From: Folioceros fuciformis
Lineage: Eukaryota > Anthocerotophyta > Anthocerotopsida > Anthocerotales
Direction of reading: 5' to 3'
Assembly (NCBI GenBank): GCA_049999805.1
Contig: JBNGIO010006415.1
Span: 128,529 to 161,830 of the forward strand
Length of the DNA stretch: 33,302 nucleotides
Shown here: positions 18,576 to 28,867 of the stretch, piece after piece
How positions within the stretch are numbered: the stretch's first letter is position 1
How the letters are laid out: each line of letters begins with the position of its first letter
Translations under genes and position numbers: made by a program
The notes under the pieces: model-generated
What the model was told of the DNA's origin: nothing
Databases searched by the model: none
The model's input: only the letters and a program-made list of their open reading frames with translations

Positions 18576-21044
18576 ATGGCTATGACCATGGCCCGGGGCC
18601 GAGTCATGCAACCTCGGATTTGGTTTCAAGATGTTCAGGAAAGAAGTTCCTGCCCTGAGCTTTGCTGTGGAGCCCAGAGCAGGAAGCCGTGCCCCTTCAT
18701 CGGCAGGAGGAACGAGAAACGAGCATTTATTTCTGCACGACACTGGAAGCTGGTGCCTTCTGCCAGCAGTCACCTGGTGTCTCGAGTTTCAAAATCTGGG
18801 GTGAAAGCTGTGGAATGTAGCAATGGGAAGGACCACCTGGATGCTTCCAGCCCATCAGATGTAGTCATTCTGACCAACGGCCCCGGAGAGGTTGCCACAT
18901 GGGTGAGGCCTGTTGTAGCTGCATTGCGCCGCGGCTTCAAGCAGCCACAAGGATCGGCTTTGCGTGTATCGGTACGTGCGTGATGTTTTGCGGACTCTTT
19001 CCCCCTGTGCTCTGGTGAATGTTGGGTGATGTTTTTCCCGTGAGCAGGTGGTGCTAGCTCCGTGTCCGCATGCTTCTGGAGGTGAACTGAACCTGGTACG
19101 GTCGTTCGAGGAAGTGGACAGGTCGCAGGTGAGATATCTCCGTTGTTGAGGGAAGAGAGATTTCAGCTCGTTCTAACGAACAGACTGGACCAGACCTGGG
19201 TAACGGATGTGTGGAAATCAGGGACCGGAGCATTTCTGGCAGCTGCTGCTGCTGAATCGCACAGCGGACAGTTGGGACTGGTACAGCAAAGGAGTTTGTG
19301 TGTTCTTGGGAGGGGATCAGTTCAGCGCGGTGCGTTCTGGGTCTCTGCTTTTCACAAGGCTGGCCTGGCAAGGATGTTGCATTTGTTGTGCCTCACATTC
19401 TGTAGCCTTCCATGTGGCAGCTCGTCATTGGAAAAAGGCTCGGCTACCGGACAATTGTGTATGCCGAGGATGCATTGCGCTGGCCAGGGTAACGCATTAC
19501 AGTAGTGTTGGGCCGTTGCTTGTCTCTCAGATTCTGTAGTTCTTGCTCTCATGTGCCATTTTAAGCGCTCTCATGTGTCGTTTTAAGCGTTGGTGACAGC
19601 CTGGTGGACTTGTATGTGGTTCGATCGCTCCAAGTGTTGCAAGGCGTTCCGACTTGGTTGCGCTCAGGCTGCAAGGTCGTAGGGGATCTTTTTGAGGATG
19701 CTGTTGCCCTGACCGAGCAACAGCAAGATGGTCGATTGGAGAATGGGGCATCAGATGCTATACAGTTGAAGAACAGAGACCAAACCACGGGATGGCAGAC
19801 TTCAAGGGGTGAAGAGGCTGTCCGATTGCTGGGGCTCCTTCCAGGATCCAAGGTTGGATTCTGCGTTGGAGCTGAAATGCTGGAGAGGGTGCCTGCTTTG
19901 TATATGTGCTCCGACTGAAGCAGTTGTTTGCTGTGAAGCAGAACATAAAACTGGCCATTGGCGTGCCTTACTTGATGGCTGTGGCGGAGATTCTCCACAA
20001 GAGGTCAGATCTGTCTACATCATGTCCGGAGTGGTTCTGGAGTGTGTGATGGACTGTGGCACACCGCACGGCTGACATGGCGCTTATGCTGGCAGGATAG
20101 AATGGATGGTCGTGTACAATTTCTACTGCCTTTGGCTCCTACAGTCAGCGTGGAGATGCTTACCAGACAAGGAGATCCCAAGCACAACAAATACATAACC
20201 AAGTTCAACTGGTGTGCTGGAAATGTCCGAACGGCTGGCAAGCAGATATACTTAGTCACAGAAGGCGGCGTTGAGATTGAGGTGCAGCAGCAGTATCCCA
20301 GCTACCATGTGTACAAGCGTTGCTGCCTCTGTGTGACCACTGTACGCCATCACCACCCCCAACCATGTCCCTCCCGAGACGACGTCTATCCACGCTCCAT
20401 GTCTTTACACTTTTAGGTCCTAACTTGGCTGTGTATCATCTCCATCCTGCAGGTGGGAACGAATACTGCGGAGCTTGGGTTTCTGGGCATTCCAATGGTT
20501 GTCGTCCTCCCAACGCATGCCATTGAGGTGAACATTCCTCCGGCCACTATTTGCTTCACGGCCTAATTCCAGCTCCCACGCATCTTCCCTCTCCGCATGT
20601 ATCTCTGAACAAGCCGTTTAATCTGTTTCAGCTCTTCAAAGGCGCGACAGGGGGCCTGCTAGGCTTACTTGCCAGCATCCCTGGCTGGTGCGGGGACCAA
20701 GTAACACGCATGGTGAACATGGCTGTCCTGAGATCGGCAGGATACATCTCTTGGCCTAACCGGTGGGTTCCTGGGTTCCCCTCACCCTCCTCCCCTGTAG
20801 TGCATGGCGTGCTGCCCTAACTCCGTGTCCATGTCTCAGGTGGGCAGGTGAGGAGGTCGTCCCTGAGCTCGTGGGCCTGGTAGAACCCGCTCAGGTGGCT
20901 GACACAGTCCAAACGTGCCTATCAGGTGACAACCTATCAACCATGCGAAGCAGGCTGGCCTCCCTCCATCAGCACCGGGAGGGAAGCGGCCTGGGAGCAT
21001 CAGACCGCATCTGTCGAGAAATCGAGCGGATGCTATCTACATGA
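18576..21044 (+). CDS. LpxB-like glycosyltransferase (cyanobacterial-type lipid-A-disaccharide synthase-related), 10 exons
   Basis: Exons: 18576-18971, 19048-19128, 19222-19329, 19421-19488, 19600-19852, 19942-20003, 20101-20341, 20453-20527, 20632-20762, 20840-21044. All nine introns are GT..AG, 76-111 bases, and join in frame to 539 residues. The first ATG is 18576. Residues 1-~90 are basic and Ser-rich, like a plastid transit peptide. Then come DVVILTNGPGEVATWVRPVV, VVLAPCPHASGGELN, GPEHFWQLLLLN, VFLGGDQF, YRTIVYAEDALRW, GCKVVGDLFEDA, LLGLLPGSK, VQFLLPLAPTVSV, VGTNTAELGFLGIPMVVVLP, ISWPNRW, EEVVPELVG. This order matches cyanobacterial LpxB-related proteins as I recall them, a GT-B fold family. 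LpxB proper joins two UDP-sugar-derived acylated glucosamines; the substrate here is unknown. The usual LpxB opening (AGExSGD) is replaced by TNGPGE. Confidence 0.88.
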
Positions 21045-21194
21045 ACTCCTCGGTCCAGGAACAGGGCCTGCGCTACGGTCGTCCTGGGTCCACACACTGT
21101 GAGTCCCCACACTCCCTGTCAACGGGAGTTACACGTCCCACTGATCTTGGTCTACCGCCTCCTCTACCTAGGGTTGTTCTTCCATCGTGCTCAC

Positions 21195-21200
21195 AATAAA
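21195..21200 (+). promoter_or_regulatory. AATAAA polyadenylation signal
   Basis: A canonical AATAAA lies 151 bases after the stop codon of the LpxB-like gene, a plausible 3' UTR length for a plant gene. Confidence 0.5.
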
Positions 21201-22040
21201 GTCTCCATTCCTTATTCACACACCCGTTTCCCCTGCCCTCCTCACCGTCCAGGGATGCCCCCAGCCGACACCCGCCTTCCCCAGCAACATCCAATCCAAC
21301 TGTACCGCCTGGTTGGGTTGACTAGTGGCCGAGGTAAGAGCGGTTGCGTCGAATCTGACTCGACCACTCCTGGTGACGTCCATGACGCACCTACGAGCTC
21401 CAAGACACTCCCCATTGGCCCTGGCGATTGATTGGAGTACGGAGATCGCTTCCTGTCGCCCGTTTCCTACCACCTTCACAGCCCACCTCGCTGGCGTGAT
21501 GCTTTGCAGCCCCGGAAGCCAAATATTCTCTGGTCAAGGACAAATTGCCAGCATTCTGTGCCCTTTCCAACATTTTCGTTAACTCTTGCATCTGCAAACT
21601 TGGACGGGACCGGATGCCACGCAAAAGCCCACGCAATCGCGATCTCCATGGCCCTTGTTGAACAGGCCAGAACTCCCACTGCCGTCAAACAAAACCTGCA
21701 CTGCGATCTTAAATTAAGACGGCGGATCTTAGTACATGCTACTTCGAATCTCCTTCCGCTGTCGAAAGACAAGTCTTCCAAAGGATTCATCACATGAGCC
21801 TTTCCTCCATGTAGCTTCCTCTTAACCCATATTGTCTTTGTCTTATTCCAGGGTATCGCATTGAGTGGTAGACATTGTAGCATGGCAAGTAACTTATGAG
21901 ACCATTCCTCTGTCCTTGTTAAATTCAATTTATGTGTGGATTTGTATATTTTTACAGAAAAAAAAGAAGAAGAGGAAGAAAAGAAATCTATTTATTATTA
22001 TTTGTAATATGTAACCCACTGGTATGGTGAGGAGGAGCCT

Positions 22041-22069
22041 GGTATGTATGGTATGTATGGTATGTATGT
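22041..22069 (+). repeat. GGTATGTAT microsatellite, 3 copies
   Basis: Three perfect copies of a 9-base unit in a row, with TATG continuing. Confidence 0.85.
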
Positions 22070-22550
22070 GAGCAACAACAAGACATGGAAGACAAACTTG
22101 AGGATGGGCTGATCCGGGATAGCGAAGCGTAAAGTGGGATTGGATGTGGGTGAGTGTAATGTAAAAAAAAAACAGTCGTGGCATCCCATCTGGGTTGGCA
22201 CACAGGCAGAGGCACAGGAACAGGCAGGTCCGTGTCGTGGCTGCACCGGCCGTGCTTACAAGAAAGAGGAAGGGGACGGGACAGAGGGAGAGAGAAACCC
22301 CATCCCCAGGCTGCCCTCAGCCACAGGCGAGCGCGTGCCCATCCTCATTCCGCGCCATCAGATTTTTGTGCGCCCGCTCGGTGGATGCTGGATGCATATG
22401 TTTACGCCTCGCATCCCTTCCAGCGTTGCAGATTCCGTGCCGGGACAGCACTAAGTCACCGCGGTTTCGCAGCTTGGAATGCCCCGGGCGGCGCCCGAGG
22501 TTTGGAGCGGAGCAGCCCGGGGGCTCGGACCATCTAGCTGCTGCTCGGGG

Positions 22551-22640
22551 GAGCAGGAGCAGGTGCAGGTGCAGGTACAGGTACAGGTGCCGGTGCAGGT
22601 CCAGTCGCAGGTGCAGGTGCAGGAGGAGGAGCAGGGACGC
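22551..22640 (+). repeat. GCAGGT-type hexamer minisatellite
   Basis: About 13 imperfect copies of GCAGGT with variants TACAGG, GCCGGT, TCCAGT and GGAGGA. It lies 125 bases left of the assembly gap and upstream of the bHLH start. Confidence 0.8.
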
Positions 22641-22764
22641 GTGCTGGTGGTGTAGGCGGGAGAATGAGCGGTAGAGGTCAGGTGGACCTGGCGTAGGGGT
22701 CAGAACTGCTTGTCCCGGGGGATGCTTGCCATCGGCTGCCGCGGGGGAGCGCTGGAGGGAGCGT

Positions 22765-22864
22765 NNNNNNNNNNNNNNNNNNNNNNNNNNNNNNNNNNNN
22801 NNNNNNNNNNNNNNNNNNNNNNNNNNNNNNNNNNNNNNNNNNNNNNNNNNNNNNNNNNNNNNNN
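22765..22864. other. Assembly gap (100 N)
   Basis: Exactly 100 N, ending four bases before the bHLH start codon. 5' UTR, or an upstream coding exon, could be hidden here. Confidence 0.99.
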
Positions 22865-22868
22865 CAGT

Positions 22869-24157
22869 ATGACCTCGCCCTCCAACAATACAAAGTGGAT
22901 GTCATTCCTCGCGGAGAACCTCTTGGATGTGGAGGAGGCTCAGCCCTCCAACGCATTCTTCTGGTGCACGCAGCAGCCGATAGAGCAACCGGACTGCAGG
23001 TCGCTCGCTAAGTATGTTGGCAGCTCGGTCTTGTTTGTTGTTTTGTTTCATGGAGGTGTTTGTTTTCAGCTCTAGTGGGAGTGAGTTGAGGTGGTGTGGT
23101 ATGGATTGGATTGGTTTGGTGTGGAGTGGAGGGAACTCAGGGTGGCGTTGCTCTGGGCTAGGCGTGGAAAGCCGTCTGCGTCCTTTGTGTTTCTCGCACT
23201 TGCTCCCTGCTGCTGCTGTTGCTACTGAGTAGGCTGTAATGGCATGCCTGGCCTGATAGCAGTGTGGACAATGACGGCTCAAAATGTGAGTCGGAGGAAC
23301 AGGATAAGGTATGCCCGCGGAAAAGGTACGAGCCTGGATCATTTTTTGTGTGTTGCGTCTTCTCCCTGTGTGTTGCGTCTTCTCTTGCGCCAGTCGGTGG
23401 ATCTCTTGTATTGAAGTGCATCGTTTCTGCAATCAGGGTGAGGGAGGAGCCCTGTTCGGGAGCGGGTAACAAAGCATGCCGGGAGAAAATGCGGAGGGAC
23501 AGGTTGAATGACAGGTGAGGTTTTATTAGAGGCATAGTCTCTTGTCCTTGGTAGGTGGTGCCTTGTTTGTGCAAGTGTTGTCGCATGTGTCTGACTGTCT
23601 GTGCCGTGAACTGGAACAGGTTCATGGACCTCAGTCAGGCTCTGGAGCCGAACCGTCCCCCTAAGACGGACAAGGCGACCATCCTGAGTGACGCAGTCCG
23701 CATTGTAACCAGCCTCCGCGCTGAGGCTCAGCAGTTGAAAGATTCCAACCACCAGCTTCGGGAAGCGATCAAGGATCTCAAGGTGCGTGGGCTGGCTGTC
23801 ATGCGTATGAGCTTGCGGAGGTGGCATTTAAACCCCTGTCATAGTGTTGTAACTTGCAGCTCTTGTAATGTGTGCCCCCAGGCGGAAAAGAATGAGTTAC
23901 GAGACGAGAAGCTTAGGTTGAAGGCAGACAAGGAGAGGTTGGAGCTTCAAGTGAAGGCCATGGCATCGCCAGCTGGTTTCATGCCTCATCCTGCCGCTAT
24001 GCATGCAGCAGCTGCAGCCTTTGCTGTCCAGAGTCAAGCTGCGAGTACAAAAGCTGCACACATGGCAGGCTACCCCGGCATGGCGATGTGGCAATGGCTG
24101 CCGCCTGCTACTGTCGACACATCGCAAGATCACATCCTCAGGCCTCCTGTTGCTTGA
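22869..24157 (+). CDS. ILR3-like: ILR3-like bHLH transcription factor (subgroup IVc), 5 exons
   Basis: Exons: 22869-23011, 23263-23325, 23437-23514, 23620-23782, 23882-24157. All introns are GT..AG (251, 111, 105, 99 bases) and splice to 240 residues; Arabidopsis ILR3 is about that length. N-terminus MTSPSNNTKW..FFWCTQQPIEQ resembles MVSPxNxxW..WPVQQPI of ILR3. The basic region is NKACREKMRRDRLNDRF (Glu and Arg for E-box contact present). The helix-loop-helix holds EPNRPPKTDKATILSDAVRI. A coiled coil follows (LKDSNHQLREAIKDLK, AEKNELRDEKLRLKADKERL), and the subgroup tail is YPGMAMWQWLPP and VDTSQDHILRPPVA. Known role of the group: nuclear dimeric regulators of iron-deficiency and stress genes, controlled by BRUTUS-type E3 ligases. 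The start codon is four bases from a gap, so an upstream extension is possible though family similarity supports it. Confidence 0.93.
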
Positions 24158-25329
24158 ATTGAACTCTCTTTCTTGCAACTGAGCAGCTGTTCAGGCCTCA
24201 GTACAGTGCGTTTAGGGAAACAGATTCTGCATTTAAGGCTCAGGGCGTGGTAATAGTCGCAAGGAGTCTCCAGTGTGAGCTTGTGGGAAGCCTCGCACCT
24301 CCTGGTCCAAGGCTGACGGGGGTATCAGCTTTGGCAGTTGCCAGGCCTTGAGTCATGGAGTTTCGCCTTGAGGATGCCGGTGGCAGATGGTCTGCAATGT
24401 TTACACATGGTCATTTTTTTTGCTGGACACAATTGCCTTTTTGGGTCACATTGCAGGGTCAAAGGGCAAGGCAATGACATCTGATGTAGTAGGCAGAACA
24501 GGAATAACACGATGTCTGTGTGCATTGAACTAAATAGGCACTGAAGTCATGCGACTAACCGATTTAGTTGCGCTAGGTGGACCTTGCTCCCCAGGACGTG
24601 GATTCCGCAGCGGTGCTCATGAGCTCGCCGCTGCAGCACTGGGACTAACTGAGCGGGTCTGCCCTGTTCCTCTGTTTTTGTTTATTTTTTCATCTGCTGT
24701 ACTCAAATGAGTGATATCTAGAGAACGGAGATTTTGGTTCACTGCCATCCGTGCTAGCACATCATGCAGTGTCTGGAAACAAGCCTCTTCTCAATTCACA
24801 ACTCGAAAACGTGTGGAATTCCTTGTTTCCTCTCTCCTCGATGCATCTTTGAGACTGCGTGTCAGGGCTGGGTGCTGTTATCCAGGGGTTCCGTGGGTTC
24901 GAAGCGCGCCTGCCGAAGTTAGTTATCTGTTTAGTGTACCGAAGTATGTACAGTAGGTAGGTCATTGGAAGGTAGCGATAGGGAATGCACTTTATCTCAA
25001 CCCAAAGTTTAGAAAAGCATTTGAGTGTTTTTCAACATTATGTATTTTTCTAAAAAATAGCTTTGAACAAGCAAGATTAGAGTGCTTAAGAGCAAGCAAG
25101 AGTAGAGTGCATCAAACATGCAAACTGATATTGAGACTTAACTTAGGTAGTTACTTAGTACTTAACTTCGAGCTTAACTTAAGTAGGTTTTAAAAGAAGA
25201 ACCGAAGCCTGATAGCTTAACTTAGGTGGTTAATTAGATTTAGCTTAGAGCTAAACCTAGGTCATTGCTAAGAGAAGAACTAAAGCCTCGATATAGAAAA
25301 AGGGTTTAGCCTTGGGATAAGGACACATA
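24158..25329. other. 3' flank of the bHLH gene and repeat-rich spacer
   Basis: No gene seen. Roughly the first 500 bases may be 3' UTR. From 24960 the DNA becomes AT-rich with diverged direct repeats (listed separately). Confidence 0.4.
25066..25293 (+). repeat. Diverged direct repeats, possibly LTR sequence
   Basis: CAAGCAAGATTAGAGTGC recurs 23 bases on as CAAGCAAGAGTAGAGTGC. A longer ~75-base unit occurs at about 25143-25210 and 25221-25293 (CTTAGGTAGTTACTTAG../CTTAGGTGGTTAATTAG.. through AAGAAGAACCGAAGCC/AGAGAAGAACTAAAGCC). Its position next to the 3' end of a copia remnant suggests LTR origin, not proven. Confidence 0.6.
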
Positions 25330-27010
25330 CAAATATCCCCTTATGCCCTAGAGCATTCAATGCTTAGGTGGTGAGCACCCAAAGTGTGTTCTCTTTTAGA
25401 CCCAAGGCAGGAAGGAAGGCTTTTGTATAAACGAGTAGAACCACTAAATAGCATTGCAAATGGGCATTGTACTCCTTCTAAGTTTCCTCCTTCAAGAATT
25501 CTTGCGGGAACACTGGGTGGTACAACCTCACTTGCTAGGATGTCCTCGCTATCACCCTCCAATGTGTGATGATTCTCTTATGTTATCATTGGCAGATCTA
25601 GGACGAGGAAAGAGTCTTGGATAAACTCAAAGTTGAGGTCCCTATAGACAGTCGTGCTCTCCGCATGACTTCCAATGTTGTTCTTAGCGAACACAACGTC
25701 CAAACTTTCATACATTTTCTTGCTAACAAGATCTTACAATATGTAAGCCTTCTGCTCATTCGCATTACCAATGAAGCTGCACTTGACACTTTTGTCGTCC
25801 AACTTTTTCTACAGTTGCTTAGGAACATGCATGTATGCTACACAACCGAATACTCTCAAGTGCGAGGCGTTTGGTTTCTCGCCAAACCAGGCTTCATGGG
25901 GTGTCATAGAACTACCTAGTGCCATGGTAATTGACATATTCTGTATATGTACCACTATTGCCATTGCATCTGCCCAAAAATACTTTGGCATCATGCTTTT
26001 CGCTAGCATAATCTTGGTGCCATTACAAATGGTGCGATTCTTCTACTCGGCAATCCCTACGTGTTGCGGCGTGTACTTGGTAGTTAACTGCCTCTCAATT
26101 TTGGCTGTTGTGTATTCATCCTTAAAGAGTTTGCTTAAATACTCTCCTCCCCCATCAGTTTGGAGTTTTTTCAACTTCTTTCTGGTTTGTTTCTCTACAT
26201 TCACCCGCAACATCTGAAATGGTTTGAGAGCATCACTCTTCTTCCGCAGGAAGTACACCATTGTTCTCCTACTATAGTCATCGATAAACAAAATATAGTA
26301 TCTTGCTTGTATCATTCTTGCTTCTACTTGCATTGGTCCACATAGATCAAACTGGACAAGTTCCAAGACTTCTTTTGCTCTCTTTGTGGCCGAAAAGTAA
26401 GACTTTCGGGGAGGCTTGCCTTTCATACAAGCATCACACAAACCTAGTTCGGCCTTCTAGAGCTCCATGCTTGTCACAAGCTTCTTGCACTCCATCTCTG
26501 GGAGAAACTTCAAGTTGGTATACCCAAACTGTCTATGCCACAGTAAGGCATTTTCGCCTTTCTCTAACACTGTCAGAGCCTCTCGGTCATCAGGGATCTC
26601 CATCTGGTATAAGTTACCCATACAGTGGCCTTTCACCACTATATCGACGTGCATCTAACCATTCTTCATAAACAAAACTTCCTTCTTTGTAAAAAGGACT
26701 TGCAGACCTGCATTGATCAATGGTGCCACAAACATGAGATTTCTACGTAAGTTTGATACAAATAGCACTCCTCCCATTGCCTTGACCTCGCTAGTAAGCA
26801 ATATGAGTCTGTACTCCCCCACACCCTCAATGCCTATCTTGTTGTCCTTCCGTTCCTACAAGGACTCCCCCTCCCTATCCTTGTTCTGGCTGTTCCGTCC
26901 CTTCCCCTTGGCAAACATTGCATGCTCCATACTTGTTGAAGACCTCGCCATTGCATGCAATTGGCAAGTCTCCTTTGCTAACATCTTAGAGGTGGCTGTC
27001 ATGCTGTTGC
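25330..27010 (-). mobile_element. Degenerate Ty1/copia element (protease end, GAG-pre-integrase, integrase)
   Basis: Reading the minus strand from 27010 leftwards: a KGKGRNSQNKDREG stretch from the gag-protease area, then IGIEGVGEYRLIL, VLFVSNLRRNLMFVAPL, LQVLFTKKEVLFMKNG (stop), GNLYQMEIPD. Next comes the GAG-pre-integrase ALLWHRQFGYTNLKFL and CDACMKGKPP. The integrase core has LVQFDLCGPM, FIDDYSRRTMVYFL, LQTDGGGEYLS and YTPQHVGIAE. A frameshift then leads to YFWADAM, HEAWFGEKPNASHLRVFGC and, after stops, a degenerate tail to ~25330. Reverse transcriptase and RNase H are missing. Several stops and one frameshift make it dead. The second zinc-binding His of the pre-integrase is Tyr (GH to GY). 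Confidence 0.87.
26043..26459 (-). pseudogene. Copia integrase core remnant
   Basis: The best-preserved part of the element. It contains CDACMKGK (zinc Cys pair), FDLCGPM (first catalytic Asp), QTDGGGEY (second Asp) and the TPQHVGIAE end with the catalytic Glu. A stop separates it from the pre-integrase part at 26457-26459, and the frame is lost just after GIAE. Confidence 0.85.
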
Positions 27011-27773
27011 TGTATGGGAAACAGAGCACCTAAGACTCTATGACTGGATACTGACTAGAGCATCCTGGGCATAAGCCCTGAATGCTGAAATGACTAGATA
27101 CTGACTGGAGCATCTCGGGCATAAGCCCTGATGCTGAAGTGCTTGATGATGTCATGTACATGGCCCATGGATGGCCTGCACATGACATGTATGCCATATA
27201 TGCATGTGTGCCATGTATGCATGCATATGGAGATGAAGGATGACATGTGATGTATGTGGACATGTGGCAGGTGATGTGTCATGGCGCATGCAACCTATAT
27301 GCATGGTTGTGCATGAAAGGCGCGGTGCTATGCCGCATATATAGATAGCAGATTTATATTAGAAGATATTAGAAAATACATAAAAATCATAAATCAAGGA
27401 AAGTAGGATTATAAAGTGCCCACCATCGATACGGGTGGACACTTCATCGAGAACTCCTGGGGGTTTTTGCCTATATATGTAGGCACCCAGCCATGGATTC
27501 TCGGATTGTTGATGTTTGTCTTGTTCCAATAGACAGCCATACTTCGTCCCTGCTGTGTCTTTGTCTCCTAGAGGTTCTTGTGGTTCGTTGCATTGCCAGG
27601 TTGGGAGAATTTTCCAGCTTGATTTCACCTGTTGACGGGTCCCGGGTCTGCCTCTCTTAGGCAAACCTAGTCTCTTTTTGTAGCCTTGCTCTTGGCCATA
27701 GGCCAAGGACAAATTAAGGCTAGGATTGTTGCTCCTGGGCCGAAGGCCAAGGAGATCGCAGGCAGGCAGAAGC
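27011..27773. other. Spacer with tandem and CATG-rich repeats
   Basis: No gene recognised. It holds a 50-base duplication and a CATG-rich block (listed separately). A TATATATGTAGG promoter-like stretch at 27470 and inverted repeats CTTGGCCATAGGCCAAG and GGGCCGAAGGCCAAGG follow near 27690-27752. It separates two copia-like gag/pol parts on the minus strand, so it may be an insertion into one element. Confidence 0.4.
27041..27139 (+). repeat. 50-base tandem duplication
   Basis: 27041-27090 and 27091-27139 share TGACTxGATACTGACTxGAG, CAT..GGGCATAAGCCCTG and ATGCTGAAx with few differences. GGGCATAAGCCC is itself a small inverted repeat. Confidence 0.9.
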
Positions 27774-28130
27774 TTAGTGACCTAGCTTGGTAGACAGGCT
27801 AGGTAGGCATGCAGCAATGCGGCTGCTGCGCGACATGGCCTCCTCCCACGTGATAGTGTCTTGGGCTATAAGGAAATATATGAACCCTGACCAAGCTTTG
27901 GGCATAGAACGATATAAAAACATCTTCTGTATGTCCTCTCGGATGGCAAAGCGCTTGTTATTGTATGTGACCAAGGTAGCCAACGTGGAACTCCCGTCGA
28001 TTCTTGAGTGACAGCATAACAGTCTACTTCTAACTCTTGTGATTTGATTAATTAACAATGATGTACAAAAATGTCTTAAATACGATATCTTTGTGTCCTT
28101 TGGCGTTTTAACCCTAACTCGAACGACCAC
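27774..28130 (-). pseudogene. Probable copia gag fragment
   Basis: Minus-strand frame with STLATLVTYNNKRFAIREDI, QKMFLYRSMPKAWSGFIYFL and IAQDTITWEEAMSRSSRIA. The pattern of L.SMPK.W..F...L followed by a helix with WEE is like the UBN2-type gag of copia elements. It ends at a stop and no zinc knuckle is recognisable further on. It may be the N-terminal part of the element at 25330-27010, split by an insertion. Confidence 0.5.
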
Positions 28131-28190
28131 TATATATGTGACGTTATGTTTAGGTTTAACTAGGATAAACGCTTATCGTAACACCCCCCC
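28020..28190 (-). mobile_element. Possible polypurine tract and LTR start
   Basis: On the minus strand, AAGGGGGGG (28184-28192) is followed at 28183 by TGTTACGATAAGC. A G-rich purine tract directly before TGTT is the usual junction of a copia internal region and its 3' LTR. The LTR would run leftwards and is cut short within ~160 bases by gag-like sequence. No second LTR copy is in the window to confirm it. Confidence 0.4.
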
Positions 28191-28315
28191 TTAAACTAAA
28201 CATATGGACAATCATGTGGCATCATGGAGACGACTCCCCGTGAAGGAATCGTAGTAATGATGTAATAAAACCCTCGCCGCCACGATTATCCGCGAGACAA
28301 AAGGTTGGTGGCTAC

Positions 28316-28867
28316 ATGCTTGAGGATTGCCGGTTGTACAGGGGTGTTTACGCCCCAAGGCTTGCTCTCGAGGATAAAGCAGAAGGCGCAAAGATGGAAA
28401 CCCACCTCGCCTCCACGATTGCGGTGATTCAGCTGCTGTTCTTCGTTTCCTTGAATATGTTCAGTCTTGCGATTATGCAGACAAGAAGCAAGAGGGCTTA
28501 CCTTCGACGAGGGGCGTCGAAGAGGGGCAGGAAGAAGACGGGGTCACCCAAGCTAGAGACGATGGATAGTCCACCAGAATCTCCTGCGCCCGTCACTAAG
28601 GAAGAAAAGAGGGAGACTGTTGCCAGAGGTTGGGAGTGGGATGTAAAGCACGCCTGGGGACGCTACATCCACTTAGGGCCTTATCACGTAGAGTTGAGCC
28701 TCAAAATAATCGTGGGGAAAGTCAAGAAAGGCGGATCACGCCCCAATCTCCACGACAACTGTAAGGGAGAAAATGGTAGACAGAACCTCATCTTAGAGCT
28801 GAAGAAGACCATCAAGCTGCTGGAGGAAGTGAAGGATGTGATGCCAAGTGAGGAAGGGGGGTACTGA
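28316..28867 (+). CDS. Unrecognised 183-residue ORF with one membrane segment
   Basis: The ORF starts at a real ATG and ends TGA. After ~35 residues comes a hydrophobic stretch at about 35-52 (STIAVIQLLFFVSLNMFSLA). A very basic stretch follows (RSKRAYLRRGASKRGRKKTG), then a Pro/Glu linker. The C-terminal part has RGWEWDVKHAWGRYIHLG, VELSLKIIVGKVKKGG and the helix LILELKKTIKLLEEVKDVM. I recognise no family. It lies between retroelement fragments and opposite in strand to them, so it may be part of a transposon, an exon of a host gene, or chance; no splice partners are evident. Confidence 0.35.
   Translation: MLEDCRLYRGVYAPRLALEDKAEGAKMETHLASTIAVIQLLFFVSLNMFSLAIMQTRSKRAYLRRGASKRGRKKTGSPKLETMDSPPESPAPVTKEEKRETVARGWEWDVKHAWGRYIHLGPYHVELSLKIIVGKVKKGGSRPNLHDNCKGENGRQNLILELKKTIKLLEEVKDVMPSEEGGY

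Larger units (their letters stand above)
21201..22764. other. Intergenic, upstream of the bHLH gene
   Basis: No gene recognised. A purine-rich A run lies at 21957-21984, a GGTATGTAT microsatellite at 22041, and GC-rich DNA from 22280 to the gap with a GCAGGT minisatellite. The right part is probably promoter or 5' UTR of the bHLH gene. ORFs of 100-160 codons at 22134-22674 are low-complexity and not credible. Confidence 0.4.

Noticed and set aside
22134-22674. Plus-strand ORFs of 106-159 codons upstream of the bHLH gene
   Set aside because: Arg- and Cys-rich translations of GC-rich repeat DNA in several frames at once; no family resemblance.
24880-24930. GGTTCGAA-like box suggesting a tRNA gene
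   Set aside because: No acceptor stem, D arm or anticodon arm can be drawn around it.
28700-28867. Resemblance of the 28316 ORF C-terminus to the PC4 coactivator fold
   Set aside because: Only a vague strand-helix pattern; none of the conserved PC4 residues can be placed with confidence.
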